NCBI GenBank assembly: GCA_002071485.1
Contig: MWFF01000036.1
Span: 1 to 53,284 of the forward strand
Source: Verrucomicrobia bacterium ADurb.Bin006
GTDB taxonomy: Bacteria > Verrucomicrobiota > Verrucomicrobiia > Limisphaerales > J093
DNA length: 53,284 nucleotides
Direction: 5' to 3'
The translations under genes and the position numbers were made by a program. The notes beneath the pieces were generated by a model. The model made no database searches, had not been told where the DNA came from, and saw only the letters and a program-made list of their open reading frames with translations. This document shows positions 41,701 to 49,042 of the stretch, in pieces; positions within the stretch are counted from its first letter, which is position 1; each line of letters starts with the position of its first letter.

Positions 41701-44398
41701 GGCATTGCCTGGCTCGACGATCCTGGGCGAGCAAGCGAACACCATCGTCACCATCGTCGACGACGAATTGCCCGGCAGCGTCGATTTCGCCTTCAATCCA
41801 GGCTTGGGCGCCGATGGGCCGGTCAACGCCGTCGCCGTGCAACCGGATGGCAAGATCGTCCTGGCCGGCGCATTCGCCACCGTCGATGGCACGGTCATGC
41901 CGCGCGTCGCCCGCCTGCACGAGGATGGCTATCTCGATAGCTTCTTCAATCCAGGCGCAGGTCCAAACGACACCGTGCATGCCGTCGCCGTCCAACCGGA
42001 TGGCCGCATCCTGCTGGGCGGAGAATTCACCACCTACAGCGACGACAACACGCCACGCATCGCCCGCTTGGCGGCTGACGGCTTCATCGATTCCAGCTTC
42101 AATCCGGGTGCGGGTGCAAATCGCACTGTCCGCGCACTGGCTGTGGGAGCCAACGGCGCCATTGTCCTCGGCGGCGATTTTCTCACGGTCGGCGGCGTCA
42201 GCCGGCCCGGGATAGCCCGTCTGATTGCCGACGGCTCCCTCGATCGGACATTCGATCCGGGTGCGGGCGCGCCCGGAGGCGTCTTCACGGTCGCCATCCA
42301 GTCGGACGGGAAGGTGTTGGCCGGTGGTGGCTTCTCGAGTGCCGGCGGGGCCAATTACCCCTTCCTGGCCCGTTTCAATGCGGACGGAACTGTTGACCGG
42401 TCCTTCAACACGGGGACCGGGCCCGATGGGGCTGTACGATCCATCGCGGTGGGCGCGGATGGCAAGGTCATCATCGGAGGGGCCTTTGTGAAGTTCAACA
42501 ATGTGAACCGTGCGCGCATCGCCCGGCTCAACGCGGACGGGTCTCTCGATGCCAGCTTCGATCCGGGCTCGGGCGCCAACCAGACCGTGTATGGCGTCGG
42601 TGTCCAAACCGACAGGAAGGTTGTTCTGGCCGGCAATTTCACCGAAGTGAGAGGCCAGCTCATGTCACGCTACGCGCGCCTCAACCCCAACGGCACCGTG
42701 GATGACGGATTCCTGATCTTCCAAGGGGCCGACGGGTTGATCCGGAGTCTGGCGCTCCAGTCCGACACGGCCCTCGTTGTCGGCGGCGACTTCACCACGC
42801 TCAACGGCTTACCGCGACGGGGTGTCGGTCGCGTCCACGGCGACGAGAAGTTCATCCTCAGCAAGATTCAGTTCTCCTCCGCCGCCTATCGTGTGGTTGA
42901 AGACCAGGGGCCGGCCACCGTCACTGTCGTCCGCAGCGGCGACCTCGCCGCGTCGGCTCAGGTTGATTTCCTCACCTCCGGCGGCTCCGCCGTCCCGGGC
43001 CTCAATTACCAGCCCACCAACGGCACGCTTCTGTTCCTGCCAGGAGAGACGGAAAGGACCTTCGAGGTCCAGGCCATGGACGATCACGCCGCCCGCGGCA
43101 ATGTGACCGTCGGGCTTGTCTTGACCAATCTGCCGTCGGGCTACGCGCTCAATGCCCAATTGACTTCGGTCCTGACCATTGAGGACAAGGAGAGCGTCCT
43201 CGCCTTCAGCAGCGCCAATTACTCCGTCCTCAGATCCGAAAGCGAGGCCACCATCGCCGTCGTCCGCACCGGCCCCAGCACGAACGCGACGAGCGTCGAC
43301 TACGTGAGCCAGGACGACACCGCCCAGGCGAACATCGACTACCTGCCCGTCAGCGGTACATTGGTCTTCGACCCAGGCGTCATGCTGCAGACCTTCACGG
43401 TGCCGATTCTTACCAACAGCATCGCCGACGAGCCCAAGACCCTCGTTCTGGCCCTCGCCAATGCCGGCAGCGGCGCGGTGCTCGGCGCCCTCAGCAACGC
43501 CGTGCTGTCGATCGTGAACGAGGTCGTCGAGTTCTACAGCCTCAACCTCACGCCGCCGGTCGGCGGCTCCGTGACTCCCGGATCGGATCAGTACCCTGCA
43601 GGCTCGTCCCAGATTCTCACTGCCACGCCGGATGAGGACTACCGTTTCGACGGCTGGGAAGGGACGACCAATACGTCCGCGAATCCGCTCCAGCTCGTGA
43701 TGAACCGCAACTACACGCTCACAGCGCGGTTCGTTCCCACCAAGACCACCTACTCCTTCGAGCCTCCGTTTCGGGCGTCCGATCTCGCCTCGCCTCCCTG
43801 GGCCAACTCGACGACCGCCCCGTGGCAGTTGCAGTCCCTCTCGGCCGCCGGCGGGCGCTACGCCCTGCGCTCGGGTGTGATCGGCAACAGCCAGGAGACC
43901 CGCCTCGAGTTGACGGCCCGCACCCGCGCCGGCGCCGTGTCCTTCATGGTCCGGGTGAGTTCGGAAGCCAATTGGGATTTCTTCGAGGTCTACATCAACG
44001 GCGTGCGGCTCCAACGCTGGTCCGGCGACCTGCCTTGGCAGCGCTACCAATTCAATGTGCCCGCCGGCGTCAACCGCTTCACCTGGCGTTACGTCAAGGA
44101 TGCCAATTTCAACTCCGGACTGGATGCCGCGTTCATTGACGATATCTACCTCCCGCTGGATATTCCGGACCCGACGCCCGTCGAGCCCGTGCTGTCCGTC
44201 GCAGGTTTCAACGGCGGTGTGATCACCATCAAGCTCGAGGGCCGCCGCGGCGTCACCTACGTCCTCGAAGCAAGTGAGGACCTCAAGGTTTGGACACCGA
44301 TCGGCACCGAAACGCTGCAAACCCCCAGCACTCTGTTCTTCGACACAGTCACCGGCAATCACCCGGCACGCTTCTATCGCGCCCTGACCCCCGACTGA
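35747..44398 (+). CDS. Giant secreted metalloprotease/Calx-beta/propeller protein
   Basis: A 2883-residue protein. After a signal or anchor segment (KKTIWILGGCALVLALISWP) comes a region with CSICG (about 256-260). A gametolysin-like zinc metallopeptidase follows, with HELGHVFGLGH (456-466), YGDVFDVMGG and HFNAIGKNLLGW, so the active site looks intact. Then come a PKD domain (about 680-765), a carboxypeptidase-regulatory-like domain (767-865), nine Calx-beta repeats (866-2005), seven delta-60 repeats of the type FNPGAG...AVQPDGKI...GGEF (2011-2365, enough for a seven-bladed propeller), two more Calx-beta repeats (to about 2595), a bacterial repeat (YRFDGWEGT), a jelly-roll-like unit and the C-terminal module ending RFYRALTPD. 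It is probably a calcium-stiffened surface adhesin with protease activity. The start overlaps coaE by four bases. Confidence 0.92.
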   Translation: MKKTIWILGGCALVLALISWPRTSSRSSLAARGPEIARSAVQSTATASTGLLAVQAIESGTLSPAPGAPGAPRVETAPVQPDARPETVFASFDTWANAFLTHPSTATSQIEEGRRLAIARREALAREIKVNPRRALQRAVSWSWRQRLPSEIAAYLEEVVVGRGRMQVYFASPLPGADYREFPGGKMRYVTMAGSGRTYSTYVYGRRLLQMSQDDIAIHGIAVGNLLALHEDPARLLDADEGAARLAIDGIQTASTCSICGAALNEERRVLDYGGQRLVVCGLSHAVELNGILAAAEIEARRVALASGGGAPSGGNGAWTNPPPRNPVGSWGSKRVLFMRLVFRDDTEVPISESEAAQVMHEVNDFYVEASYNKASLVTTVTPVLTLPYPKLACSAEGPGLILGAAIEEARKAGFVAGNYDFIVMRHPKVPGFTWGGLGGGGVAWLQGNGVGLIIHELGHVFGLGHANFYDTRRAALPNNPNNNPFDIDSLVGHDSVFGVGDDVEYGDVFDVMGGGGGEGPAATTNQQVSAFAGHFNAIGKNLLGWLPDPYIADVTEGGTNRIYVHDTPRLVEGRQYALKVAKDAQRTYWVSARGKVQTPYTTNGVELHFSAWQQALGYSQLLDTTPGSKPGRQDAPIAVGRTYADEESKVYITPTAKGGTGTNTWYDIVVHKGPQPDNVPPAMELTVSTNFVRPGGSVTFTVSATDDNGDALAYYWDMSDGAVAPNSPSLTRLFANAGQYVVRVEVSDMKGGLVSKHTVITVGSPGTFRISGQVVSTDGLPLQRVCVSNGSLTEGSYDYAEDYQWTYTDADGGFTLVNLSNRTYSIAAHIEGYITRPLNFETSITIADKDAEGVLFMATRRPVVTVKRVSDAVVASATPGLFELTRTGDTNTALQAVFLLGGSAVAGADYADWTNIVTQTNVTPNPFGDVETPHDFYAIEFPTGIVTAQIEITPLGDPATAVDKEVALTLMYPLQFIQLLITNGVPEGTLATNTNVFNYSGWELRSVNGVDTWFQTYSEYLPAWPGEARLALKGVQPALPTVSVFALVPTTTENLNDGAMFTVVRSGPTTQPLSVTLEVGGTATPVSDYLDLPTTIVIPAGSAFVNLPVIALEDLYIEGNETVTLKVLESSAYTARPDAASVTIVDNDMPRITIVATDAVASESGPDTGTMLITREGDMNSELLVSYLVGGSAVSGRDYRALSGSVTIPAGQPSASILITPRDNGVRDGGNTVEVYLADRPTYNIGTPNTAKLFIADRALPVVTVIASDDTAAEPSDAGELTFTRTGDVSRELVVNLKWGGNAKPFADYIPISRIRFPAAQNRVVVSVSPVDDRLREDPEYIVVTILPGTEYNVGAQGQAVIVLNDDDGGSALAVGFDFLTSSVFEGTSAGEAYLAVTVTGNPAQDQDVTVQYKVTGGTAIPDVDYPLASSTGLVVFPHNPNGAEDSRWVERTKLIALPINDNQLIEPDRTIVVTLLEPPSWLSNWLTTNDITLTNEVGEPVTTNEVVTNYMFVPIPFNAQFDVYKTHTLTILDDDSAIVTIEAGAPQVDEGDPVGTYFRIRREGPTNRVQKVVLQTSGFASNGSDYQPIPSTVEIPIGEAWIDVPLLPVDDPVQEFMEDVTVTLVDVPGGTIGGQSSATIQIVDNDGTVEFTQTAYTVSENVGTARVPVRRTGHNDTPLVVNYSVLGVSATPGADFVATNGTFTFAPGETVFDLPVIILDDHVVEPAETVRLILTSLGSGAPIGGQTYATLTILDDDSYVEFAAANYRVTENGTNAIIALHRIGAVDNPIEVDFAATNGTATDGIEFVATNYPVAFAPGVTNATVLVRILDNTLIETNKTVHLALATNAVSGGLVGPQATALLEIVNDDCALEFASSEYSVDEFARVVTLDVRRIGGTVNAVSVDYTTTNGTAQATKDYVATAGTLRFAGETNVVLQGGSGNFVLEPGETNKQFQVRVIDNSAGEGNRSFGVLLSNPRGPATGALPGSTILGEQANTIVTIVDDELPGSVDFAFNPGLGADGPVNAVAVQPDGKIVLAGAFATVDGTVMPRVARLHEDGYLDSFFNPGAGPNDTVHAVAVQPDGRILLGGEFTTYSDDNTPRIARLAADGFIDSSFNPGAGANRTVRALAVGANGAIVLGGDFLTVGGVSRPGIARLIADGSLDRTFDPGAGAPGGVFTVAIQSDGKVLAGGGFSSAGGANYPFLARFNADGTVDRSFNTGTGPDGAVRSIAVGADGKVIIGGAFVKFNNVNRARIARLNADGSLDASFDPGSGANQTVYGVGVQTDRKVVLAGNFTEVRGQLMSRYARLNPNGTVDDGFLIFQGADGLIRSLALQSDTALVVGGDFTTLNGLPRRGVGRVHGDEKFILSKIQFSSAAYRVVEDQGPATVTVVRSGDLAASAQVDFLTSGGSAVPGLNYQPTNGTLLFLPGETERTFEVQAMDDHAARGNVTVGLVLTNLPSGYALNAQLTSVLTIEDKESVLAFSSANYSVLRSESEATIAVVRTGPSTNATSVDYVSQDDTAQANIDYLPVSGTLVFDPGVMLQTFTVPILTNSIADEPKTLVLALANAGSGAVLGALSNAVLSIVNEVVEFYSLNLTPPVGGSVTPGSDQYPAGSSQILTATPDEDYRFDGWEGTTNTSANPLQLVMNRNYTLTARFVPTKTTYSFEPPFRASDLASPPWANSTTAPWQLQSLSAAGGRYALRSGVIGNSQETRLELTARTRAGAVSFMVRVSSEANWDFFEVYINGVRLQRWSGDLPWQRYQFNVPAGVNRFTWRYVKDANFNSGLDAAFIDDIYLPLDIPDPTPVEPVLSVAGFNGGVITIKLEGRRGVTYVLEASEDLKVWTPIGTETLQTPSTLFFDTVTGNHPARFYRALTPD

Positions 44399-44451
44399 TC
44401 GAAGTCCGCTCGGCGCCAGCTCACACCGCCACCTGCGCATGGTGCAGATTT

Positions 44452-44471
44452 CGTGTCGCGATCGCGACACG
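44452..44471. promoter_or_regulatory. 20-bp perfect palindrome upstream of glgB
   Basis: CGTGTCGCGATCGCGACACG is a perfect 20-base palindrome ending 55 bases before the glgB start. A T-tract (44480-44485) follows nine bases later. It may be an operator for glgB or a loose terminator for the giant gene; the perfect symmetry and lack of loop favour a dimer-binding site. Confidence 0.45.
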
Positions 44472-44526
44472 GTTTGCGGTTTTTTCAGTGCTTTTCCGTG
44501 CAGCCCTGTGGCAGATTGCAGACACG

Positions 44527-46728
44527 ATGATACTTACGCCTGCCGAACTCGAGAGCCTGGTCAATGCCCGGCATCGGACGCCTCACGATTTGCTCGGAAT
44601 GCACCTGCTAGGGGACGGTTCCGGCATCGTGGTGCGCGCCCTGCTTCAGGACGCCGCACAGGTCGAGATCGTGCCCACGATCGAAAAGGATAAACCGTCG
44701 TTCACGCTGGCCAGGCTGCACGAAACCGGGTTGTTCGAGGGGGCCTCGGACAAAAGCAAGGAAATCTACGCCTACGACTTGGTCATAACGGACTTCGCGG
44801 GCCGCCGCCGTCAGATGCGCGATGCATATTCATTTCTTCCAACCTTGGAAGAGATCGACTTGTTCCTCTTCAACCAGGGAAACGAGCGACGCTTGTATGA
44901 CAAACTCGGCGCCCATCAGCGCGTCCTTGATGGCGTGCCGGGCGTCGGGTTCTCTGTCTGGGCTCCGAATGCGCAGAGGGTCAGCGTGGTCGGTGATTTC
45001 AACCATTGGGACGGACGCTACCATCCGATGCGTTTGTTGGGGGTATCCGGGGTTTGGGAGCTCTTCATCCCGGGCCTGGACGAGGGCGTGCATTACAAGT
45101 TCGAGGTGCGCAATGCGCACGGACTGCCCGTGCTCAAGGCCGACCCGTTTGCCACGCGCTTCGAAGTGGCGCCAAAGAACGCGAGCCTCGTCTGGAATAC
45201 GCGCAAGTTCGCGTGGACCGATGACGCCTGGATGGAGCGACGACGCCAATGCAATCCGTTTCAATCGCCCCTCTCGATCTACGAAGTCCACCTTGGATCG
45301 TGGCGCAAGCAGGCCGTCGGCCAGTCGCTCGGCTACCGCGACCTGGCCAGCCCCCTCGTTGACTACGTCCAGCGGATGGGCTTCACGCATGTCGAGTTCC
45401 TTCCCGTGGCGGAGCATGCCTACTACCCAAGCTGGGGATACCAGGTCACCGGCTTCTACGCACCGACCAGCCGCTACGGCGCCCCGGAGGACTTTCAATA
45501 CCTCGTCAACGCTCTGCACGCGGCCGGTATCGGTGTGATCGTGGATTGGGTGCCGGCCCATTTCCCACGCGATGATTGGGCCCTGGCCCGTTTCGACGGA
45601 ACCGCCCTGTACGAGCACGAGGATCCGCGACAGGGGACTCACCAGGACTGGGGCACCTACGTCTTTAACTTCGGCCGCCACGAAGTCCGGAATTTCCTCA
45701 CGGCCAACGCGCTCTTCTGGTGCGAGCGATACCATATCGATGGCCTCCGCGTGGATGCCGTGGCGTCCATGCTCTACCTCGATTACTCACGCAAGGAAGG
45801 CGAGTGGATTCCTAACCGCTACGGAGGACGGGAAAACCTCGAAGCGATTGAGTTCCTCAGAGAGTTCAACCACATCATCCATACCGAACACCCGGGCGTG
45901 TTGACCATTGCCGAGGAATCCACCGCCTGGCCCCAGGTGACCCGGCCTCCCTACCTCGGCGGCCTCGGCTTCAGCTTCAAGTGGAACATGGGCTGGATGC
46001 ACGACACGCTCGACTACTTCCGTCGTGATCCCGTCTTCCGCAAGTATCACCAGAACGATCTGACGTTCGCGATGCTCTACCACCACCACGAGAATTTCAT
46101 CCTGCCCCTCTCCCACGACGAGGTCGTGCACGGCAAGGGCTCCCTCCGCGGACGCATGCCCGGCGACGATTGGCGGGGCTTCGCCAATCTCCGCGCGCTC
46201 CTCGCTTACCAATGGCTTTTCCCGGGCAAGAAGCTCGTGTTCATGGGGGCTGAGATCGGTCAGAAGCACGAGTGGGACGCCAATGGCCAGGTGGATTGGT
46301 GGTTGCTCGAAGCGGGCCCCTACCATGTCGGGGTGCAGCGTTTCCTCGCCGATCTCAATGGCGTGTACCGCAAGCACGCCGCCTTCTGGGAAGGCGACCA
46401 CGATCCCCGCGGCTTCCAGTGGATCGATTGCGCTGACCACGAGAATTCCGTCCTCTCCTTCCTGCGGCGCCCTCTTGGATCGGGCCGCGAGTTCGTGATC
46501 GTCTTGAACCTGACTCCGGTTGTGCGCGGAAACTACCGCGTCGGCCTTCCGCGGGGCGGGTTCTGGACCGAGGTGCTCAACAGCGACGCGACAGTCTACG
46601 GAGGCAGCAATCAGGGCAATGCCGGCGGCGTCCACGCAGAATCCGTCCCGGCTCATCAGCAGCAGTTCTCCGCCCGGTTGACGCTCCCGCCGCTCGGCGT
46701 GGTCGTGCTCGGCTCCGATGAGCCTTAG
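44527..46728 (+). CDS. glgB: 1,4-alpha-glucan branching enzyme
   Basis: A 733-residue GH13 enzyme that introduces alpha-1,6 branches into glycogen. The start at 44527 (MILTPAELESLVNARHRTPH) gives the family's usual N-terminus and length; the open frame upstream is discarded. The N-terminal beta-sandwich pair ends with the CBM48 (FSVWAPNAQRVSVVGDFNHW). The barrel has YEVHLGSWR, EFLPVAEHAYYPSWGYQVTG, IVDWVPAHFPRD, DGLRVDAVASMLYLDYSR (nucleophile Asp410), TIAEESTAWP (acid/base Glu near 463) and LPLSHDEVVHGKGS (Asp531). No other glycogen gene is adjacent. Confidence 0.97.
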   Translation: MILTPAELESLVNARHRTPHDLLGMHLLGDGSGIVVRALLQDAAQVEIVPTIEKDKPSFTLARLHETGLFEGASDKSKEIYAYDLVITDFAGRRRQMRDAYSFLPTLEEIDLFLFNQGNERRLYDKLGAHQRVLDGVPGVGFSVWAPNAQRVSVVGDFNHWDGRYHPMRLLGVSGVWELFIPGLDEGVHYKFEVRNAHGLPVLKADPFATRFEVAPKNASLVWNTRKFAWTDDAWMERRRQCNPFQSPLSIYEVHLGSWRKQAVGQSLGYRDLASPLVDYVQRMGFTHVEFLPVAEHAYYPSWGYQVTGFYAPTSRYGAPEDFQYLVNALHAAGIGVIVDWVPAHFPRDDWALARFDGTALYEHEDPRQGTHQDWGTYVFNFGRHEVRNFLTANALFWCERYHIDGLRVDAVASMLYLDYSRKEGEWIPNRYGGRENLEAIEFLREFNHIIHTEHPGVLTIAEESTAWPQVTRPPYLGGLGFSFKWNMGWMHDTLDYFRRDPVFRKYHQNDLTFAMLYHHHENFILPLSHDEVVHGKGSLRGRMPGDDWRGFANLRALLAYQWLFPGKKLVFMGAEIGQKHEWDANGQVDWWLLEAGPYHVGVQRFLADLNGVYRKHAAFWEGDHDPRGFQWIDCADHENSVLSFLRRPLGSGREFVIVLNLTPVVRGNYRVGLPRGGFWTEVLNSDATVYGGSNQGNAGGVHAESVPAHQQQFSARLTLPPLGVVVLGSDEP

Positions 46729-46776
46729 CATTTTGAGGTTCCCATGCCTCTCCCCTTCCGATAGCGTCTGGGTTTT

Positions 46777-47673
46777 ATGGACCCCCTGGATGCCCAGCGG
46801 ATCGCGCCTGAGGCGCTCAGGCTGCCTGCACGGCAGGCCACGGCGCCTCTCCCGCAGGCGCAACTCTGCTTCCGCATTGCATTCGCCGCGTCGATTGTGA
46901 GCGGCGTCGTCTGCTTGAGCGCAGCGCTCGCTGGCCATGGCTCCAGCGGCGTCGGACGTTGGTCTGCGGGCGCCTTTTTCGTCTTCTCGAGCTTCGCGAT
47001 CCTCTGTTGCCTCGGCCACCGCCTGCCTCCGCAAAACCTGTGTGCTGTTCTGCTCGTCTCCTGGGCCAGCGCCTCTCTCGGCCTCATGCTCGCCGTCAAG
47101 TCCCATGTCTTCCTGGACGCAGTGACGTACGCCGACGGATTCGGCCCCCGAATGCTCGGCATCGTGCCGTGGCAGTTGCCCTTCCTCTGGCTTGCCCTGG
47201 TGCTCAGCAGCCGCGAGACCGCCCGTCTCATCCTCCGCCCCTACCGACGCGACCCCCACTACGGATACTGGCTGGTCGGCCTTGCCGCGGTCCTGGTCCT
47301 GGGCGTGGATTTGGTGTTGCAGCCGTTTGCGGTCCGCGTGGCCGGATGGTGGCGATTCGAGACCTCACCCGAGGCCTCGAGTTGGCTGGGCGTTCCCTGG
47401 GTGGTGTTTCCCACGAATATCGCTCTAACGCTCCTCGTCCTCCTCTTCGCCGGCCCTTGGCTCATTGCCAAACGCGCCATCCCGACCGCCCGCAATCTTT
47501 GCCCCCTGATGGTCTGGCTCTTCCTGAACCTCTGCCTTCTCATCGGAAGCTCCGTGGCCGGACTCTGGCTCGCAATGGCCGCATCTCTGGCAGGAATGGC
47601 CGCCGCGGTCTTCTTCGCACGGCGCGCCCGCACGGCGTTTCCGACGATGCCCGACGAGACTGCGCGGACCTAG
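46777..47673 (+). CDS. Carotenoid-biosynthesis-like (DUF422) membrane protein
   Basis: A 298-residue polytopic membrane protein with about eight hydrophobic segments. The pattern YADGFGPRMLGIVPWQLPFL, then LVLGVDLVLQPFAVRVAGWW, WLGVPWVVFPTNIALTLL recalls the DUF422/CruF family of carotenoid hydratase-like proteins (D..xxP.A...G.W.W......GVP). No other carotenoid gene is nearby, so the role is tentative. It starts 49 bases after glgB on the same strand and converges with the CNNM operon. Confidence 0.65.
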   Translation: MDPLDAQRIAPEALRLPARQATAPLPQAQLCFRIAFAASIVSGVVCLSAALAGHGSSGVGRWSAGAFFVFSSFAILCCLGHRLPPQNLCAVLLVSWASASLGLMLAVKSHVFLDAVTYADGFGPRMLGIVPWQLPFLWLALVLSSRETARLILRPYRRDPHYGYWLVGLAAVLVLGVDLVLQPFAVRVAGWWRFETSPEASSWLGVPWVVFPTNIALTLLVLLFAGPWLIAKRAIPTARNLCPLMVWLFLNLCLLIGSSVAGLWLAMAASLAGMAAAVFFARRARTAFPTMPDETART

Positions 47674-47715
47674 CAAGGCCCGCCCCGGGCCAATTCCGAT
47701 CCTCAGCCCGCCCTC

Positions 47716-49041
47716 TCATTGCGTCGGGCTCCGCTTGGTCAACTGCAGCTTGCTCACGCGCGGGCCATCGGTCTCCTCGACGCGAAGTTCGTAATGACCC
47801 AGTGTGAGAGTGTCGCCCGGCTTCGGAAAGCCGCCCAACCGTTGTGTGACCAGACCGCTGGTGGTCGTGATCCCCTCCTCTCGCAGCGGCGCTCCGACCA
47901 GATCGGACAGCTCGTGCAAAGGCAGGATCCCGTCCACCTCCCAAGTCTGGTCGCTCGTCTGGATGAAAAGGGGCTTCTCCTGATCGAATTCGTCCTGGAT
48001 CTGCCCGACCAGTTCTTCGAGCAAGTTCTCCAAGGTCACCATCCCCACCGTGCTCCCGTACTCGTCCACCACGATCGCCAGGTGCAGCCGCCGTTCGAGA
48101 AACAACCCTAACACGCGCTCAAGCCGCGCCGTCTCCGGCACGTAGATCAGCCTGCGCGCCACCGGTCGCAATTCGCCTCCGGTACGCGCCTTGTGCCGCG
48201 ACGCGTAGAGATCCTTGATGTGAACAACACCTACTGTCCGGTCCAAGTCTCCATCCTCGCAGAGCGGGAATCTCGAGTATCGGCTCCACTCGGCAATCTC
48301 GATGCATTCCGTCAGGCTGCCGCGCGTATCGAGGGCCGTGATTTCGCGCCTCGGTCTCATGACCTCGCGCACGATGCGCTGGCGGATATCGAGCGCATTG
48401 AGCACCAGGTTCCTGCTCAAAGCCGTCTCCCCGCTCCGAGACGTTGCCGTGGAAACGAGCAGCCGCAACTCTTCCTCGGAATGGCCGTGCTCCGATTCGC
48501 TCGACGCCGCGACCCCAAGCTTGCCCAGAATCCAGCCGCGCGACCGGTTCAGAATCCAGATGAACGGCCGTGTCAGGTAGTAAAACATTTCGAGCCAGCG
48601 CGCCGTCCAGAGTGAGACCGCCAGGGTCTTGCGAATCGCCAGAGACTTGGGCACCAGTTCGCCCACCACAATCAGCAGAAACGTGCTGACCAAAAACCCG
48701 ATCGAAAACTCGACTGTCGTTCGAATCGCCGGCGACTCGACCGCCAGCGTCTGAAACACCGGACGCAGCAGCGCCTCGAACACAGGCTTCACCAGAGCTC
48801 CGGTCGCAATCCCGCACAGCGTGATGCCGATCTGAACGGTGCTGATGCAGGATTCCAGGTTAGTAGCCAAACGCCGAGCGATGCGGGCTCGACGATGCCC
48901 CTTCGCGACCAGCGCATCCAACTGCGTCCTTCGCAGCCTCACGAACGCAAACTCGGCCGCGACGAAAAAACCGTTCAGACAAACCAAGCCAAGGACAGCC
49001 ACAAGTTTGAGCAATGTCAGACTGTATCCCTCGCTGTTCAT
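47716..49041 (-). CDS. CNNM/CorC-family transporter, full length (paralogue 3)
   Basis: A 441-residue protein: DUF21 membrane domain (LVCLNGFFVAAEFAFVRLRR, STVQIGITLCGIATGALV, IVVGELVPKSLAIRK), a CBS-domain pair (VREVMRPRREITALD, IYVPETARLERVLGLFLE, LAIVVDEYGSTVGMVTLENL) and the C-terminal CorC/HlyC domain (WEVDGILPLHELSDLVG, TTSGLVTQRLGGFPKPGD). The family exports Mg2+ or Co2+, with the CBS pair binding nucleotide; the old name hemolysin is historical. It is the last of three tandem paralogues and starts one base after the previous stop. Confidence 0.9.
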   Translation of the reverse strand: MNSEGYSLTLLKLVAVLGLVCLNGFFVAAEFAFVRLRRTQLDALVAKGHRRARIARRLATNLESCISTVQIGITLCGIATGALVKPVFEALLRPVFQTLAVESPAIRTTVEFSIGFLVSTFLLIVVGELVPKSLAIRKTLAVSLWTARWLEMFYYLTRPFIWILNRSRGWILGKLGVAASSESEHGHSEEELRLLVSTATSRSGETALSRNLVLNALDIRQRIVREVMRPRREITALDTRGSLTECIEIAEWSRYSRFPLCEDGDLDRTVGVVHIKDLYASRHKARTGGELRPVARRLIYVPETARLERVLGLFLERRLHLAIVVDEYGSTVGMVTLENLLEELVGQIQDEFDQEKPLFIQTSDQTWEVDGILPLHELSDLVGAPLREEGITTTSGLVTQRLGGFPKPGDTLTLGHYELRVEETDGPRVSKLQLTKRSPTQ

Positions 49042-49042
49042 C

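Noticed and set aside
42809..44470. 553-codon minus-strand open frame, and similar long ones at 40190-41095 and 41252-42607
   Set aside because: All lie exactly opposite Calx-beta/delta-60 coding sequence and show no recognisable protein features.
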